A stretch of DNA of 64,000 nt from Naematelia aurantialba (taxonomy: Eukaryota > Basidiomycota > Tremellomycetes > Tremellales > Naemateliaceae). The translations under genes and the position numbers were made by a program. Positions 46,756 through 59,696 of this stretch are shown here, piece after piece. The stretch spans positions 2,103,528-2,167,527 of the forward strand of contig JAKFAO010000003.1 in NCBI GenBank assembly GCA_021527695.1, in the 5' to 3' direction. Position 1 is the first letter of the stretch; every line of letters starts with the position of its first letter. The notes beneath the pieces were generated by a model that worked only from the letters and a program-made list of their open reading frames with translations, did not search any database and was not told the origin of the DNA.

Positions 46756-48447
46756 CTAGGGCATGCTGACAAATCTAATATGACCAGACTGGGTTGTTCA
46801 GCGCGCAGTTGAGATACGCTATCGCTTTACTCACGCATTTCAGGGATACGCTGTTTGGTTCTCCTCCAGGTAGATAGTGGGGGTCGCGACCAAATCCAGC
46901 GTAGGGAAAGCCCCAATCAAAGGGTTGCGCCCCTTCGAGTCTTTCGATCTGGGCTTCCGAAAGGACGAGTTTGAGCGCCTGATCAGTGAGCTGATGAGAT
47001 CACTACGTGCTTCACCTCGATGTTTGACTTCAAGTTAGCGATGCTTGCTCCTCCGATGATAGGAAAGCAATAGCCAACTTTCTGCCTAGCCCACGCCAGC
47101 GCCACTGTTTGGGCTCAGCACAGATGATATGCAGCACCGGCCTACCGTGAGGTAGCTTGACGTTCTCCCCAAGCTCATTGGCCACTTCTTGAAGAAGCCT
47201 GCACATCTTGATCTGTGCGTCCGTTGGCCCAGTCCCTGCCCGCAAGGTTCCTGCTCTTTGCTCGAGCTCGGAAGGGGTCTTGAACTTGCCCGAGCCCAGA
47301 ACGGAGAATGGGGCAATACTCATCCCATTGGCTCGGCACATGGGGATGATGTCGCGTTCCATGTCTCTCATCATGAGATTCCAAGCTCCCTGACTTCTAT
47401 CTCAGCTCAGACAACCCGCGCGGACCTACTAGATGACGAACTGTGCGAGGCCGTGAGCGCGGGCGTACTCATTGGCCTGAGCGACAACCCAGCCTGTGTA
47501 CATTTAGTCTCGAGCAACGCTTTGCGCGTACTGGGAGAATCAGAGACTCCGAGATATAAGACCTTGCCCGAGCGAACGAGGTCGTTCAGGCTTTGCATCA
47601 ATTCTGGGATGCTAGTCGTATAGTCAAACCAGTGCACATAAAGCAAGTCGATATAGGTGGTTCGGAGCTACGATCAGCACGAGCGTCAGTCCACTTACCT
47701 TCTTGAGTGATGACTCTACCTGAAACCGTCTGCGTCAGCCCTGCCTGTCTCCCGCATACCGGAGGCTTACAGTGAGCCTGAGGTTCTTCTTGTGATTGCC
47801 GCAAAAGTTGACGCCGATGCCATCATATTTGACACCCTGTCGGTCTAGGGCGAAGGAGGTGTACTTCCTGAGACATTCAGCGCTAGCTGTGGTGTGCTGA
47901 CGAACGTTGCCAAGACAATCTCATCTCGAATTCCCCGGCTCTCCATCCACTCGCCAATGATCATTTCAGACTGCTCGTCCTGGTAATTGTTGGCTGTGAA
48001 TCTCAGCAGTCGCCATAAGCTTCACACAATTGTTCGCGAACCTGTGTCAATGAAGTTGCCACCGAGCTCCCTGCTCACATGTCAGTGTTGTCCATGTGCG
48101 GCTTTACCGATTTACTTGTAGCAATCCAAAAACTCGAAAGCGGCGTTACCGGCCAGAGAAGTCCCCATAAACCCAGGCCACTGATCACCAATGGACATGG
48201 CACCGAGGCACAGCGGTGAGACTCGAACTGGACGTCAGTCAAGCCTCGAGAGAGCAACTACCCGCAGCCGTTGGTGACAAGAGCCGATACACCCCTAGCT
48301 CTGATTTGGGTTGGGGGTACGGCGGAAACAAGCCCTCTCTGGCTGACCGGTCAGCAAAACGCACGTTCACTATGTAGGCTTACTTTTGCACTTCTGGGGA
48401 TCCCCTGGAGCATAATCGGTGGATGCATTGAAGAGCTGGGGCGGCAT
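46756..48447 (-). CDS. aldo-keto reductase, aryl-alcohol dehydrogenase-like
   Basis: AKR9-type reductase, the group that includes yeast AAD enzymes and norsolorinic acid reductase-like proteins; reduces aldehydes or ketones with NADPH. Start 48447 ([20 protein letters not shown]), then [40 protein letters not shown], the tetrad residues in [15 protein letters not shown] (Asp, Tyr), LATKYTSF (Lys) and [15 protein letters not shown] (His), [33 protein letters not shown] and the cofactor loop [20 protein letters not shown]. The last exons read [20 protein letters not shown] and, by my model, [10 protein letters not shown] ending at 46756. About ten introns; ~400 aa. Next to the Dal5-like transporter in the same direction. 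Confidence 0.88.
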
Positions 48448-48843
48448 AGTTGGCCGTGCTCGTCTGGACTGACCCAATGACCAACTTGTGACGACTTGAA
48501 GGTTATTTAAACGAGTTGCCAGATCGGGAGCGCGGGTGGGCTCTCTCACCGCGAACCCGTTGTCATGACTTGTTAGCGCCGAGTACCATTCCGAGTCCCT
48601 GAACTCAAGACCTCGTACTGGTTGATTCAAGTCTATGGTGCCATCTCTTGTACTGTCTTCATAGATTTCTTGGAGGAATGTATGTTTTGTTCCTGCCCCC
48701 TTCCTCTGTCTCTAGGATATCTCTCGAGCCTTCATAGTCCCAGTCTCGTCCGGAGCCTCTACAGTAGTGTCCACAACCATAGTCTTGACACTCGTAAGCT
48801 AAGCAAACCATACATGCACTTTTCCCAACTACGCAAGTCGCTG
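48448..48843. other. intergenic, 5' region of the aryl-alcohol dehydrogenase-like gene
   Basis: 396 bp between two minus-strand genes. An in-frame extension of the reductase (to 48630) exists but is not conserved. Nothing else seen. Confidence 0.4.
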
Positions 48844-51800
48844 TTAGAAATCTAGATCTGCCTCTCTTGGGAGGCTGCCGTTGGCTCTTGGATGCGAGTG
48901 GTTATAAGAGGATTCCTCCGTTTGCCCCACAGCTGTCGCTTTGAAAGCGCGGGGCGCACAGCCATTGGTCAGAGTGCCGTAACCGCCGCCGCCTGCGGTG
49001 TTGACGATAAATGCTTCGCCGGCCTTGAGGCTGAGACGGTCAGTTGGGGTTCGGGACGGCAACTTTCAGAGACCTACCGAACGTATGCCGCTGGTTTGGT
49101 TCGTACCGTTCGGAACGAGCCGTTCTTCATCTTCTTGTTCCAGAATGACGAGCCCCGCTCGCCTGGTCCCCCTCCGTGAAGACCAGCGGGCTCTACGACC
49201 CGTCTCTCCCCTGCATGATATACGTCCATCGGCGCTCGAGCCTCGTAGATCCTTGTAATCCCACACCCTCCAGTGTGAGCGCCGGCACCGCCCGAGCCGC
49301 GGCGGATGCTGAACTCTCGAAGAATTGCAGGGAATCGGCTTTCGAGAATCTCCGTATCTCCGATCCGGGTGTTTGTCATCTGCCTCAGTCAGTCAAGTCT
49401 GACCCCGTAACGTGACATGACCGTGCTCACATTGACGTGGACGGCAGATGCGCCGTCAAATCCAGGTCCAGCAGCTGCTCCACCACAAGTGGAATCACCC
49501 CACGAATCCTTTTTGTACACCAAGAGGGTGGCTGAAGAAGGGTGTCGGCGCAAGCGACCCAAAAATAGCGAGAGCTTACTATTCATGGATCCGTGGCCAT
49601 TGGCGCAAGCTTCAAATGCTTTGAAGATGAGGTCCACCGCTCTTTGCGAGGTCTCGCCGTTGCTAAAATTCACCCTCAGTAACCGTGATATGTTGAGTAG
49701 ACAGAGGACCCACCCGAGATAGACAGGGGCCTCGTCGCTACACGATAGGATCGAGCCTTTGGGAATCACAATTTCGATGGGAGCCAGTACCCCGGCATTG
49801 AGAGGCATATCCGTCCCGATCAATACTCGTAGGGCATACGTCAGAGCCGAACGGCAAACTGACTCCGGCGCATTGTAGTTGCCCAGAGTCTCCTCGCCGG
49901 TCCCCGTAAAGTCGAACTTTGCAGAGCCATCCTCCTGGTTGATCGTGACTTCTAGACGAAGAGGTGTTCCGTCGTCTGGCCCGTCAGCACTCGGCTAGGT
50001 AGCAAGCACATACCCATTCGCTCTTCGGCTTGGAGGATTTGGCCCGACTTCGTCTTGAGGAAGTTTCGCACCGCGAGCTCCGAATTATCTCGGATCGCTT
50101 GTAGTAGACTATCAGCATAGCTTGGGCCGCCGCAAAGAATCATTGAGCTTACCACGCATATAAAAATGCACCACTTCCTTTCCATATCTACGAGGTATAA
50201 GTCGTCGCTATGTTTTGCAAAACACTCACTCTTCAAACAAGGTATGGATTTGAGCAGTGCCTACGGCACAAGCGGCGCACTGAGCCTTAAGGTCAGAGAG
50301 ATTGTGATCCAGGCGACGGGATGGGAGGCAGTCAGGGTAGTCGCCAGCCTTCTTGAAGATCTCGATTACTTCGCTTTCGTTGAAGATCCCATCCCGTACT
50401 AGGAAGGTCGACTCGAAGACGGCTCCTTCTTGATCTCTTTCAATGATGTCTGGATGCATGCACGAGCCATGAAGGCCGCCAATGTCCGTGTGGTGGCCAC
50501 GTGCAGCAACCCAGAACACGATCTCGTCGGTGCCCGTCTCGAAGACTGGTTGCATAACCTGTAAACAGTTTAGCAATTGATAACAGGACGATGCACTCTC
50601 CACATACAGTGATATCAGGAAGATGGGAGCCGCCAGCCTCGGGCATGTTGCTGACAATGATGTCCCCAGGTCGAAGATTGCCCTTGTGTTTCTCTGCTTG
50701 ATAGGCCACAGCATACTGCATCGAGCCTAAATGGACGGGAACGTTTGGAGCGTTAGCCACAAGCGAGGCATCGGGTCCAAAGATGGCGCAGGAGAAGCTT
50801 ATTATCGTTAGTACGGCGCGCCGTCTAAACATCTCCACCCACTCTAAACGCTCCTTAATCTGCAGGGAGACGGAGGTCTTCTGCAAGGTCCGACCCATTT
50901 GCTCGGCGATTCCCATGAATCTGTGCCCAAAGATGGAGAGCTGGATTGGGTCTGCAACCTTGGTGTCGAGCTGCTTTTTGGCTCCTAGCCCGACGTCGAT
51001 GCTGAAAAGCAGTTGTAAGTGAAGAAGGTGCGGTTCTTGGCTGGAGCTCACATGACGTGATCCTTGAGAATGCGGGCTGTGTTGTGAGGGTGGATCAAGA
51101 GTGTCTGGGTGGTGTCGAGAACAATGGCTGGGCCGGAAATCGCGATGCCAGCGGCCAGGGCGTCCAACCGGTACAACGGGGTGTCAATGTAGTTACCGAG
51201 GTCTTCGAAGTACACCGGACAGGTTGCAAATGGTGTGGCATCTGCAAGTCTTGGAAGCGAATTGAGCTCGTCGACCCAAGTTGATGCAGCTTCGTCGAAG
51301 GAGGTATCGCCCTTGGACACACCTCGAACCCGGATTCCGTCAACCTCGACGGTTGCATCTAGGACAAAAGCGAACTCTCTGAGATGTCTCTGGACAAAGG
51401 CGGTGGCCCAATCGCCATCCTTAGGCTCGGGGACGACGATGTTGGTGTCGGACCCCGTGAAACGCAGACTTAGGTAGCGCTCGTAAGACACGCTGTCTTC
51501 GGGCACGCCTTGGGCCAGAAGCTTGTCCAGAGCTTGGGCTTGAAGTACAGCGAACCTCTCGAGAAGATCCGGTAGGACCTCAGATGAGTAGACAAGCACT
51601 GACGCCTCACTGACGTCTACTGCGATGTCGGCCAAAGCCATTCCATACGCGGACAAAACCGACGAGAACCTGGTTACAAGTTCATCACAAGGCGTTATAA
51701 GTAACTAGAGATGACTTACTTGTGTACAATCACCAAGGACATGCCCAGAAGCGCCGCAAGAGCAGCAGCATGCTGACCCCCGGCTCCCCCAAAGCAGGAA

Positions 51801-53754
51801 AGATTGTGGTCAGAGGTTCTGAATCCCCGTTGTTCGGTCAATGCTCGGATGGGTCGAGCCATGGCTGAGTTGGCTGCCATCAAGTAAGCCCCACTCGATA
51901 TCTGGAAAACCGGACGGAAACTGACCAACATTGATGAAGCCGTTCGCCACCTCAGCGTCTGTAAGGCAACTGTCATTCTCCAAGTTGATGCGCGTTGTGA
52001 GGGACTTGAACTTTTCCTTGACAATCTCGAGGTCGAGTGGCATGTCTTCGGTTGGCCCAAATACTGATGTTAGCGGTGCTTGCAAGGAAATCCTACTTTT
52101 GGGGAACGAGTCGATGTGGAGTCGCCCAAGAAGAAGATTGGCATCCGTCACCGTCAAAGGGCCACCCTTTCTGTGGGTCATGTTCAGCAATCCATCCCGC
52201 GCAGCCCATGTTAGGCAGACCAACCTGTAGCAGGCGGGACCGGGATGAGCCCCAGCAGATTCTGGACCGACATGGAACAGTCCATTACGGTAGAATAGAA
52301 TACTCCCACCACCAGCAGCCACTGTATTTATGTCCAGTTGAGGTGTTTGGATGGAGACACCAGCAGTGGTAGTTTCAAAGACGTGTTCTAGGCTCCCAGC
52401 GTACCGAGAAACGTCGGTTGACTGTCGATCTGTCAGACCGTCCGGAACCAAGGACACTTACTGTTCCGCCCATATCAAAGCCGACCACAGGAGAGCCATT
52501 TCGAGGATCGTAAGACGTCCTCGCAAAGCCAACCACGCCACCAGCGGGTCCCGCTTCTTCATCAGCTTCTCCCAGCCAGTATATTACTCACAGAGGATTG
52601 CCTTGAGACCCGAGAAAGAGCGGAAATCGGTGAGGGCACCGTCTGATTGCATGAAAGAGACTTTGCAGTCGTCCGATTGGAGTTTTTCCTCGAAGCCAGA
52701 GATGAAGCCATCCACGTATCGGCTAATCTCCGGGGTCAGGTAGGCGTCGGCAGTGGCTGAAGACCCTCGAGAGTATAGGTTGATCATCGCCTGCAGGTCC
52801 GAACTAACGCTGATGTGGTCAAATCCCACATTGCGGGCGAGCTTCTCGACTTGTTTCTCATGGCCGTTATAAATGTAAGAATGCGCAAAGACGATGGCGA
52901 CTGATCGGTAACCATCCTGATGCAAGGAGCGCAAATCGGCAGTAACCTGGGCAACGTCTGAATGATCAGTAGCAGGCCAACCTGGTGGAGTTGACTAACC
53001 AATTGGTCGCAGAACACGCATTTTCTTGCCACTAACTCCATCTACCAGAAATCCGGTATCATCGACACCTCCTGCGATATCCTCGCCGAGTTCTGGCATA
53101 TCAGGGACGATCCGCTCATCGATCTCGACGACCCTGGAATAGAGCACTTCGGGCTGCGTCTGTAAGTCTTACACCTTTACTGATAGTTGAGTTCTGGCTC
53201 ACTTTCTTAATAGCGAGATCAAACAGGGCGGGGCGCCTCTGTGTACCAATTTCTAGACAGTCGCCATGACCCTTGGTCTGTGCGAAGTCAGATTACACGA
53301 CGAGAGTGGTGCTCACGATCAACAAGGCACAGCGCTCTCCCTTTCGTTCGAGCAGAGCATTTGTCCTAAGTGGATCAGCAGCGTCGGCAGGAGCGGGCTG
53401 CGGGCTCACGCAACTGTCGTTCCCATCCTCAAATACTCGATTGCTGATGTGTCAATGGGCACCGATCTAGGAAGCGTCTTCCGAGTGAACCACTCCAGGA
53501 CGCGCCGGACACCTTCTGTAGGCGCGTCTGCATAACTGGAGAATCAGCTGACATCCCACGTCCAGCCACTCACTTGTTGGGATCCACACTGAGCAGCTTT
53601 ATGAGGCAGTCTCCACGAGACTCGGACATCCCAATGACATCCTGATCTTGTCAATCACCTTTCAACAAGCCCGGCAGGGTGTGCTCACAGTGAATGTTCC
53701 ACCTCGGTCTATCACGATTTTAACCTTCTCAGAGGGGTTGAAAGCGATCGGCAT
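48844..53754 (-). CDS. OXP1: 5-oxoprolinase (ATP-dependent, HyuA-HyuB fusion)
   Basis: Cytosolic enzyme that opens 5-oxoproline (pyroglutamate) to glutamate using ATP, the last step of glutathione breakdown. Start 53754 ([14 protein letters not shown]). Small exons build the actin-like ATPase opening [57 protein letters not shown] and [20 protein letters not shown]. HyuA half continues [66 protein letters not shown] and [20 protein letters not shown]. HyuB half: [135 protein letters not shown] and [13 protein letters not shown]. Stop 48844-48846. ~20 introns; ~1,300 aa, the family's full length. Divergent from a Zn2Cys6 regulator (285 bp). Confidence 0.95.
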
Positions 53755-53954
53755 GGTGATGCCAACAGATCCACTGACGATGAACGCTGGGCAAAGGCGA
53801 GCAGCTGTTCGACCCGATGCGAGGTCTGTTCTCGCAATGCTGACCTGCAGGCCATGGCTGAGGCTTTAAAAAAGTTGTACAGTATATCAGCAAAGTAGCG
53901 AAACCAGCATGGGAAGAAGCATTGGGCGGTTCTCCCCGTCTGACCCTGCTCTTA

Positions 53955-53969
53955 CGGTCCGCACTTCCG
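53955..53969. promoter_or_regulatory. CGG-N9-CCG candidate site between 5-oxoprolinase and regulator
   Basis: cggtccgcacttccg in the 285-bp divergent gap, 71 bp upstream of the regulator ATG. Only the outer triplets are palindromic, unlike the three sites near the P450, so this single occurrence may be chance. Confidence 0.3.
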
Positions 53970-54039
53970 TAGCTTCCAGTTCCGCTCTTCCCCCCTTCCA
54001 CTTCCCCTCTTCCACAAACTCTTCAACCATCTACCCCAC

Positions 54040-56947
54040 ATGTCCAGCTCTCCATCAACTTCGACTCGTGAAGCCCCGTCCAGCCCGCATTCTCACAATC
54101 GGAGACGGATACACACCTCGACAGCATGTGAAAGATGCCGAAAGAGGTAATGTCCGTCACTCTTGCCCTTCAGTCTGACTTGGGCAACAGGAAGATTCGA
54201 TGCGATGGGCATAATCCTTGCGATGTCTGCGCTCGAGTACAAATCGACTGTACATACAGTGGGTACAAAGACAAAAGAGTGTGAGTATTCAGGAGAAGGT
54301 GGCTGCTGAATGTCAGATCATACCATGCCGACAATGAAGCCCTTGTTGCTAAACTCGCATCAATGGACAAGCTGCTACGCAAGCATGGCATCTTCGAGCA
54401 GACCGAGTCCAATGATCTGCGTCCTGAGGCGTCAGGTCCTATGCCGCCGCACTTGCTGCTGGATGGAAGGCTCTCCACGGCCGATGGCGTTCAGCAATCA
54501 TTGCTGCAACCGTCCTTGACGTTCGACGGGGGGCTCTCTATGGTTGATGGTGTCCATCTATCACCCTTACCTCCGCCTTTAACCTTCGACGGAAGACTAG
54601 AGGGCGGCCGTGACCCGTCAACGATCGGGTGGGTGTGGCGACATCAAGACTTTTTGACACCTTCGGCGATCGATTCAGCAGGCTCCGTACCACCAGCGTC
54701 AATCCCAGTATCCCAAGGCGTCCAAACTCCGGGACTGAACCAAAGTAGGCTTCCGTCCGCTGCCACATCGAACTCCACTGCGCCAAAGGCTGTAGGGCCG
54801 TTTGCCTCTTTGCGATCGCAGAAGAACGAATTTGAGCGCCTGCAGGTGTGTATCGAAAAATGTATTGGCAACTGACGGCCATAGCGGCGGGGCGAAGAAG
54901 GTCGCTTGTTACAATTTGGGGAAACATCGATTTTCACACATCTCCCAAGCAATGCTGACACTCGTCCGCTCACTCCCTCACCCAGCGGCGCCTCCTTTGC
55001 CGACTGTGCCGAGGGCTTTGAGCGACCAAGGCTAGAATGGGCTCAGAACTTGCCACCTTCTCTCAATATCACCAGAGACATCCACGACCGAGCACTGGAG
55101 CACTTTGCTAGCTATTGGGCGCCGTGGTGCATGGTCGTGGATTTCCCGCCCTTCATGCGCGACCTGATAGCCTGTAACATGGTAGGAGTTGATCCAAAAC
55201 CTCCTCGACGGACGCCCCATTACTCCCCGCTCCTTCACTGTGTAGTCCTCTTCATGGGTATGTACTATGGGCGATCACAATGGCCCGAGGCCCTGGAGCG
55301 CTACAAGGGAACCTTCATGCAACATTGCAACATCCTGGCCCTGTACGAGTCCAACTCACCGACACTGAGCACGATGCGTGCGGTCAACCTTTACGCCACG
55401 TGAGTCGTAGCCGACGAACCGTGCTAAGCATTGTCCCAGAAGCGTGAGCGAGCCTCCGATGGGCCATGCCTCATTCGGTTACATGACCTTCGGATCCGCA
55501 GTCGCACTCATTCAAGTGGCAAGTTTCGACCTCTGCTCGACTGACTGCCTGCTAGTTAGGACTAAATGTCCCATGTGCATGGTACGTGGCGCACCGCCAG
55601 GTGACTGCCGAGGAGAAGCTGCTCCGCGACGATGCGTTTTGGTCGGTCTACATGTACGACATTGTAAGTGCTGCATGGTCGCATGGTCACCAGCTCTAAT
55701 CGTCCAGCTGCGTTCTATTGCGGCCGGGCGACCACCTCTCATCGGTACCCCGGTCATCGATCTTCCAGAGATTGATGAGGAGAGAGATACGTTTCCCTGG
55801 ACGGCGCCATCTTGGCACAAAGATGCAACTTCAACCATTGGATACACCCTAAACGGACTGCCCTCCTTGCGTTCGACTGTGTTTCACTGGTCTGTGAAGT
55901 TGGCGAAGATTTACGCGGAAGTAACCATCACACTGTAAGTGTAGTGGAACCTCGTGTATGGAGTCTGTGAGTGACCCTAAAGATACCCGACCTCAGAGTC
56001 GAATTCTAGGCAAGAGGAACGCGCACAAGAGCTCTCTGTGCAGCTCGAGGAATGGGAAGAGAACCTGCCAAGCTCCATTTCTCGCCCAGAGACGTGTCCC
56101 TTACCCCACATCCTCATCCTCCACATGGTTTACTGCTTGGTCACGATTTTTCTTTACCGACCGTTCTATCGGACAGCGATGACCGCGTCACCTTCGCCCG
56201 CCCACAAATGTAATCAAGCGGCAGATCGCATCTTCCAACTCCTTCGTGTAAGCGACCGTTACCTCCGAGTCACACTGAAGATCAGGTTTACGATCTGTAC
56301 CACTCGCTTCGTTGTGGACCGGGAACGCTCAGTGGGTGAAGATAATATCAACAGCTAAGCCTTGGCAGTCAACATCATGTTCTCCACCACCACAATCTTT
56401 TTTATGAAAGCAGTTGAAGAGCAGAACCAGAACCGTGATATCTCACCAGGAGTGCGTCAGAGTATCGACCGCATGGTAAGTACGACTGGGGTTTTCACTT
56501 GCGGTGATAGATGCTAAGGCTTCATAGTTTGCAAACATGAGGGAGCTTTGTAAGTACGAAATTGGAGTGAGGCTGATGTCAGCGCACACATTCTGGGAGG
56601 CGGGCCGGGCTGTTGTCGCAGCGCTGTCTCTTTGTGCACACTGGCTGCCTGGCGCGTTCAGCACGGAAGCTCTCGGGGCAGATTTGGCGAAACTGATTGG
56701 GCCCAATGTCACATCCAATGTCCGAGTGCCAAGGAACGACATTGAGCTCAGAACCACGGCCCCAGTGGACATTGACATTCCTACTGCGCCCATCCCGTCG
56801 AGTCGAGTGGATTCCAGTACGTCCACCCGGCTGTACGACGGTTTCATGCTTGGCAGCCGGTCGACCGACGGGTGGATGACTGGAGATGATATCTTCTCCA
56901 ACATGATGCAAGAACTCATAGATTCTGGAACGACCTGGAGGGCATAA
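54040..56947 (+). CDS. fungal Zn(II)2Cys6 transcription factor
   Basis: Second zinc-cluster regulator, XlnR/NirA-like in layout. Start 54040 (MSSSPSTSTREAPSSPHSHN); basic RRRIHTSTACERCRKR, intron, then KIRCDGHNPCDVCARVQIDC, giving all six Cys. A helix follows (NEALVAKLASMDKLLRKHGI), then a Ser/Pro-rich linker containing a three-fold LLLDGRLSTADGVQ/LTFDGGLSMVDGVH/LTFDGRL repeat (~54450-54600). The fungal-specific domain begins LNITRDIHDRALEHFASYWA, HYSPLLHCVVLFMGMYYG, KLLRDDAFWSVYMYDI, IAAGRPPLIGTPVIDLPEID and, further on, ILILHMVYCLVTIFLYRPFY. C-terminus GWMTGDDIFSNMMQELIDSG; stop 56945-56947. About ten introns; ~780 aa. Divergent from 5-oxoprolinase and convergent with an FAD oxidase, so it is the likely local regulator. 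Confidence 0.88.
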
Positions 56948-56992
56948 AAAGGCATAGTAGAATGCATTTTGAGGGCAACTTGTCACGCGCTC

Positions 56993-58649
56993 GCTGTCTC
57001 GAGTATCCGTTGGAGCCGACTCAGTGTGGGATTAAAGACAGTAGGCAAGGTGGGATCCCATTGACCGCCAAGCATCACCTCCGCCAGCGCTGGAGCACAA
57101 TGAAAGATACGCGCCTATGGACGTCAGCCAAGCTATCGCAGTCAACTGACCATTCCATGTCCTCCCATGCCAGCAATGATGTATAAGCCCTCTTTGCTTG
57201 GTAGCGGGCCGACCAAAGGAACTCGGTCCGGCGTCTTGTCCCTATCAGTTGTTATGCACAGCGATTGCTCACCAAGCCGACAACTCCACGCCATGAATAC
57301 TCGAACCCTCCTCGTCCTTGAGCTTGTATCTCATCGTCCCCTGCGTAACCGTGGTTTGGGAGGGCTTGGAGAATCGAACCAAACATTGCGCTCTCCACAT
57401 TGGTGTTCGGCACCGAGTCATCCATAGACTTGTCGGGAAACAGCTGGGCTGCAATGCCAAGCACTGCGGAGCGATCCGGCTGAGGAGCGCTGCACAGCCC
57501 ATAAGTCTTGTGGCCGTGGGGACACGGGTGAACGAACTAGGAATAGAATCTATCAAGGGAGAACCGAAGGGACATGGTGGGCTCGAGAGGAGCGTCCTCA
57601 ACAGGTGCTGGTGCGACCTTGCCGGCGTGTACTAAGGCGTCAGTTGCACCCACCGCTGATAAGCCTACTTGAACGGGGCTCTATTATCTTCGCCAACTCC
57701 GGCAGTAGCAGTGACGTATACGCATTGGTTGCGAAGACGACTTTACGGGCTCTGATCGGTCCCCTGATTGTGCTCACGAGCCAACTGTCACCATGGTTCG
57801 TGACCGATACAACCGGGCAATGACTATAGAGAGAGTAGCCACCCAGGGCCATGTTTTCCCGGTGCACCCCAAGGCAGAGTTTCAGAGGATGCACAGAGGC
57901 GGCAGGCCAGACATACGAACCCAAGGCGATCGGTGACCCCGTATACTGTCGATGAGCACTCAGCTGACGCGACAACGACTCACGTCTCGTGTCTCCTTTT
58001 GACCGAGACGCTTGACCGCCTGAACATCGACCCCGGCGCTCTTCGCGGACTGGAAAGAACTATCCACATATCGCTCAAATTCTTCGGAGAGAATGAGATC
58101 CACGGTCGGTCGTAGTGTTAGCTCGCACTCGACTTGATGCTTGCTGACGAAGTGTGCCACCCTGTGGTCCGGCGTCATCAGAGCGTCTCTTATGGTGAGA
58201 GTATCAAGGACCTACTTGTCGAGAGTGATGCGTTCCGATGCAATGATCTTACGGGCCTCGTCTTGTCCGTGTATCTTGGCGTACTCTGCAAACCCGCGGA
58301 ACGCGTCTGGCCTGCAATGCCCAGCATTGCGTCCACTGGCACCAGAGCATATCTCTCGCGCTTCCAAGCAGACTACCGTCTGCGGTCGCCTCTGTGAGGA
58401 CAAAAGATGGTAGGCGGTTGTAGCCCCTGCATGGTCAGCTTAGCATATTAGCCTGTATTACTCGCCTGACAACCCGCTGCCGATAATGACTACATCTGCC
58501 GAATCAAGTAGGGAACCCTCTCGTCCATGGTGAAGTAGTGCGTCGTCCCCGACGCTTCGCTGCCAGTAGGATTGCTGCCACTTGTTCGGGAGCACAGACG
58601 GACCCCATGGACTTGCGGTATCAGTGGTCATGACGAGGGGCGAAGGCAA
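56993..58649 (-). CDS. FAD-dependent oxidoreductase, DAO (D-amino-acid/glycine/sarcosine oxidase-like) family
   Basis: Flavoenzyme of the DAO superfamily that oxidises amines or amino acids. Start 58649 (MPSPLVMTTDTASPWGPSVL) or the second Met at 58631. The FAD-binding loop is ADVVIIGSGLSG, after an intron ATTAYHLL and QTVVCLEAREICSGASGRNA then GHCRPDAF, matching 'SGRNGGH' of fungal DAO-family proteins. KVVFATNAYTSLLLPELA is the second FAD-contact strand, followed by RLISGGC-type sequence, SLRFSLDRFYSQFV, VVGLV, TTDRDKTPDRVPLVGPLPSK and GLYIIAGMGGHGM, and a final exon ARIFHCAPALAEVMLGGQWD ending 56993-56995. Seven or so introns; ~480 aa. Convergent with the regulator (45 bp between stops). 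Substrate cannot be told. Confidence 0.87.
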
Positions 58650-59696
58650 CGAAAGGGAAGGAGGTCAGGGAGTTATAGATACGTTGCACGGAAAAGCGGA
58701 ACGAGACCCATCGGGAGCGGAGGGACCAGCGGCCGACGCCTTTGACCCTTTCCAAACCTAATCCCAGGGCTTGTTGCATCGGTGCCCTGCTGGTCACGAT
58801 GCCTCGACCGAACGGCGCCGGTCAGCTTCGTCTTCCAGGTCCGAGTAATGTATGCCGTTTATCCCTCCCGATAAGCCGATACGGTCCTGCTTGCATTCAG
58901 TCGGATAGGTGGGAAAGTTCAGTCTCGGGTCATCTACATTGGTTGAGCGATTAGATTATTTACAGAGCGGACGAAACACACCAAAATGATGGCGTGCAGG
59001 ACGAGACATTCGGGATATGAGGGACCTCGAAAGATGGAGGAAGATAACCCCGGGCATTATTGGGAAGATCTGTCATGCATGTCGAAGTGACTGAGTTGGG
59101 ATTCTTAGTTTATCTGGCCTCGCCTCGGTCGAGACTCAGCCTTAGCGCACGAAATAGTTGAATATCATGGCCAATGCAATGCCTATCGAATGTCATCGAG
59201 GCTATTGCTTGATATCAAGGCAAAATAGACATCCCAGTCCGTAGTGCTAGATCCTCGTTCGGTTGTCACGCACCATTACGGTTCCAATGATGACAGGAAG
59301 AGCTGGCTGACAACCAGGCCGAATCGATTTGTTAGTGTGATGAACTGTATGCAGGAACGGCTTGATAACTGCCGCCTTATGAGCTTCTGTGGGAAAAGAG
59401 GGGGAGAACGTGGATATACGTGCATCATTGCTATTGTCATCATTTACAAATGCGATCGCCTCGCAACCACTCACTGGACAGATCACGTCCAGTCGGTGTA
59501 AACTACGATATCGGCAAGGAGGGAACCGCTTGGTGGAGATGCCCGAGATGCTTGTCGAAGCTGGAGGGCACCATTCTTACCAGCTCATCGTCAGATCTAG
59601 CAGGAGTGGCAGGACCGAAGGAGGAATGACCTGAGCTGAATGACAGGCCGGTGTCAACGTCAGACTCCGGAGCCGGGAACACAGGAGAAATTGCTA
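58650..59696. other. 1-kb intergenic region, no gene recognised
   Basis: Upstream of the FAD oxidase and downstream of the first subtelomeric unknown gene. Short frames only. Probably the boundary between the last recognisable metabolic gene and the subtelomere. Confidence 0.4.
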
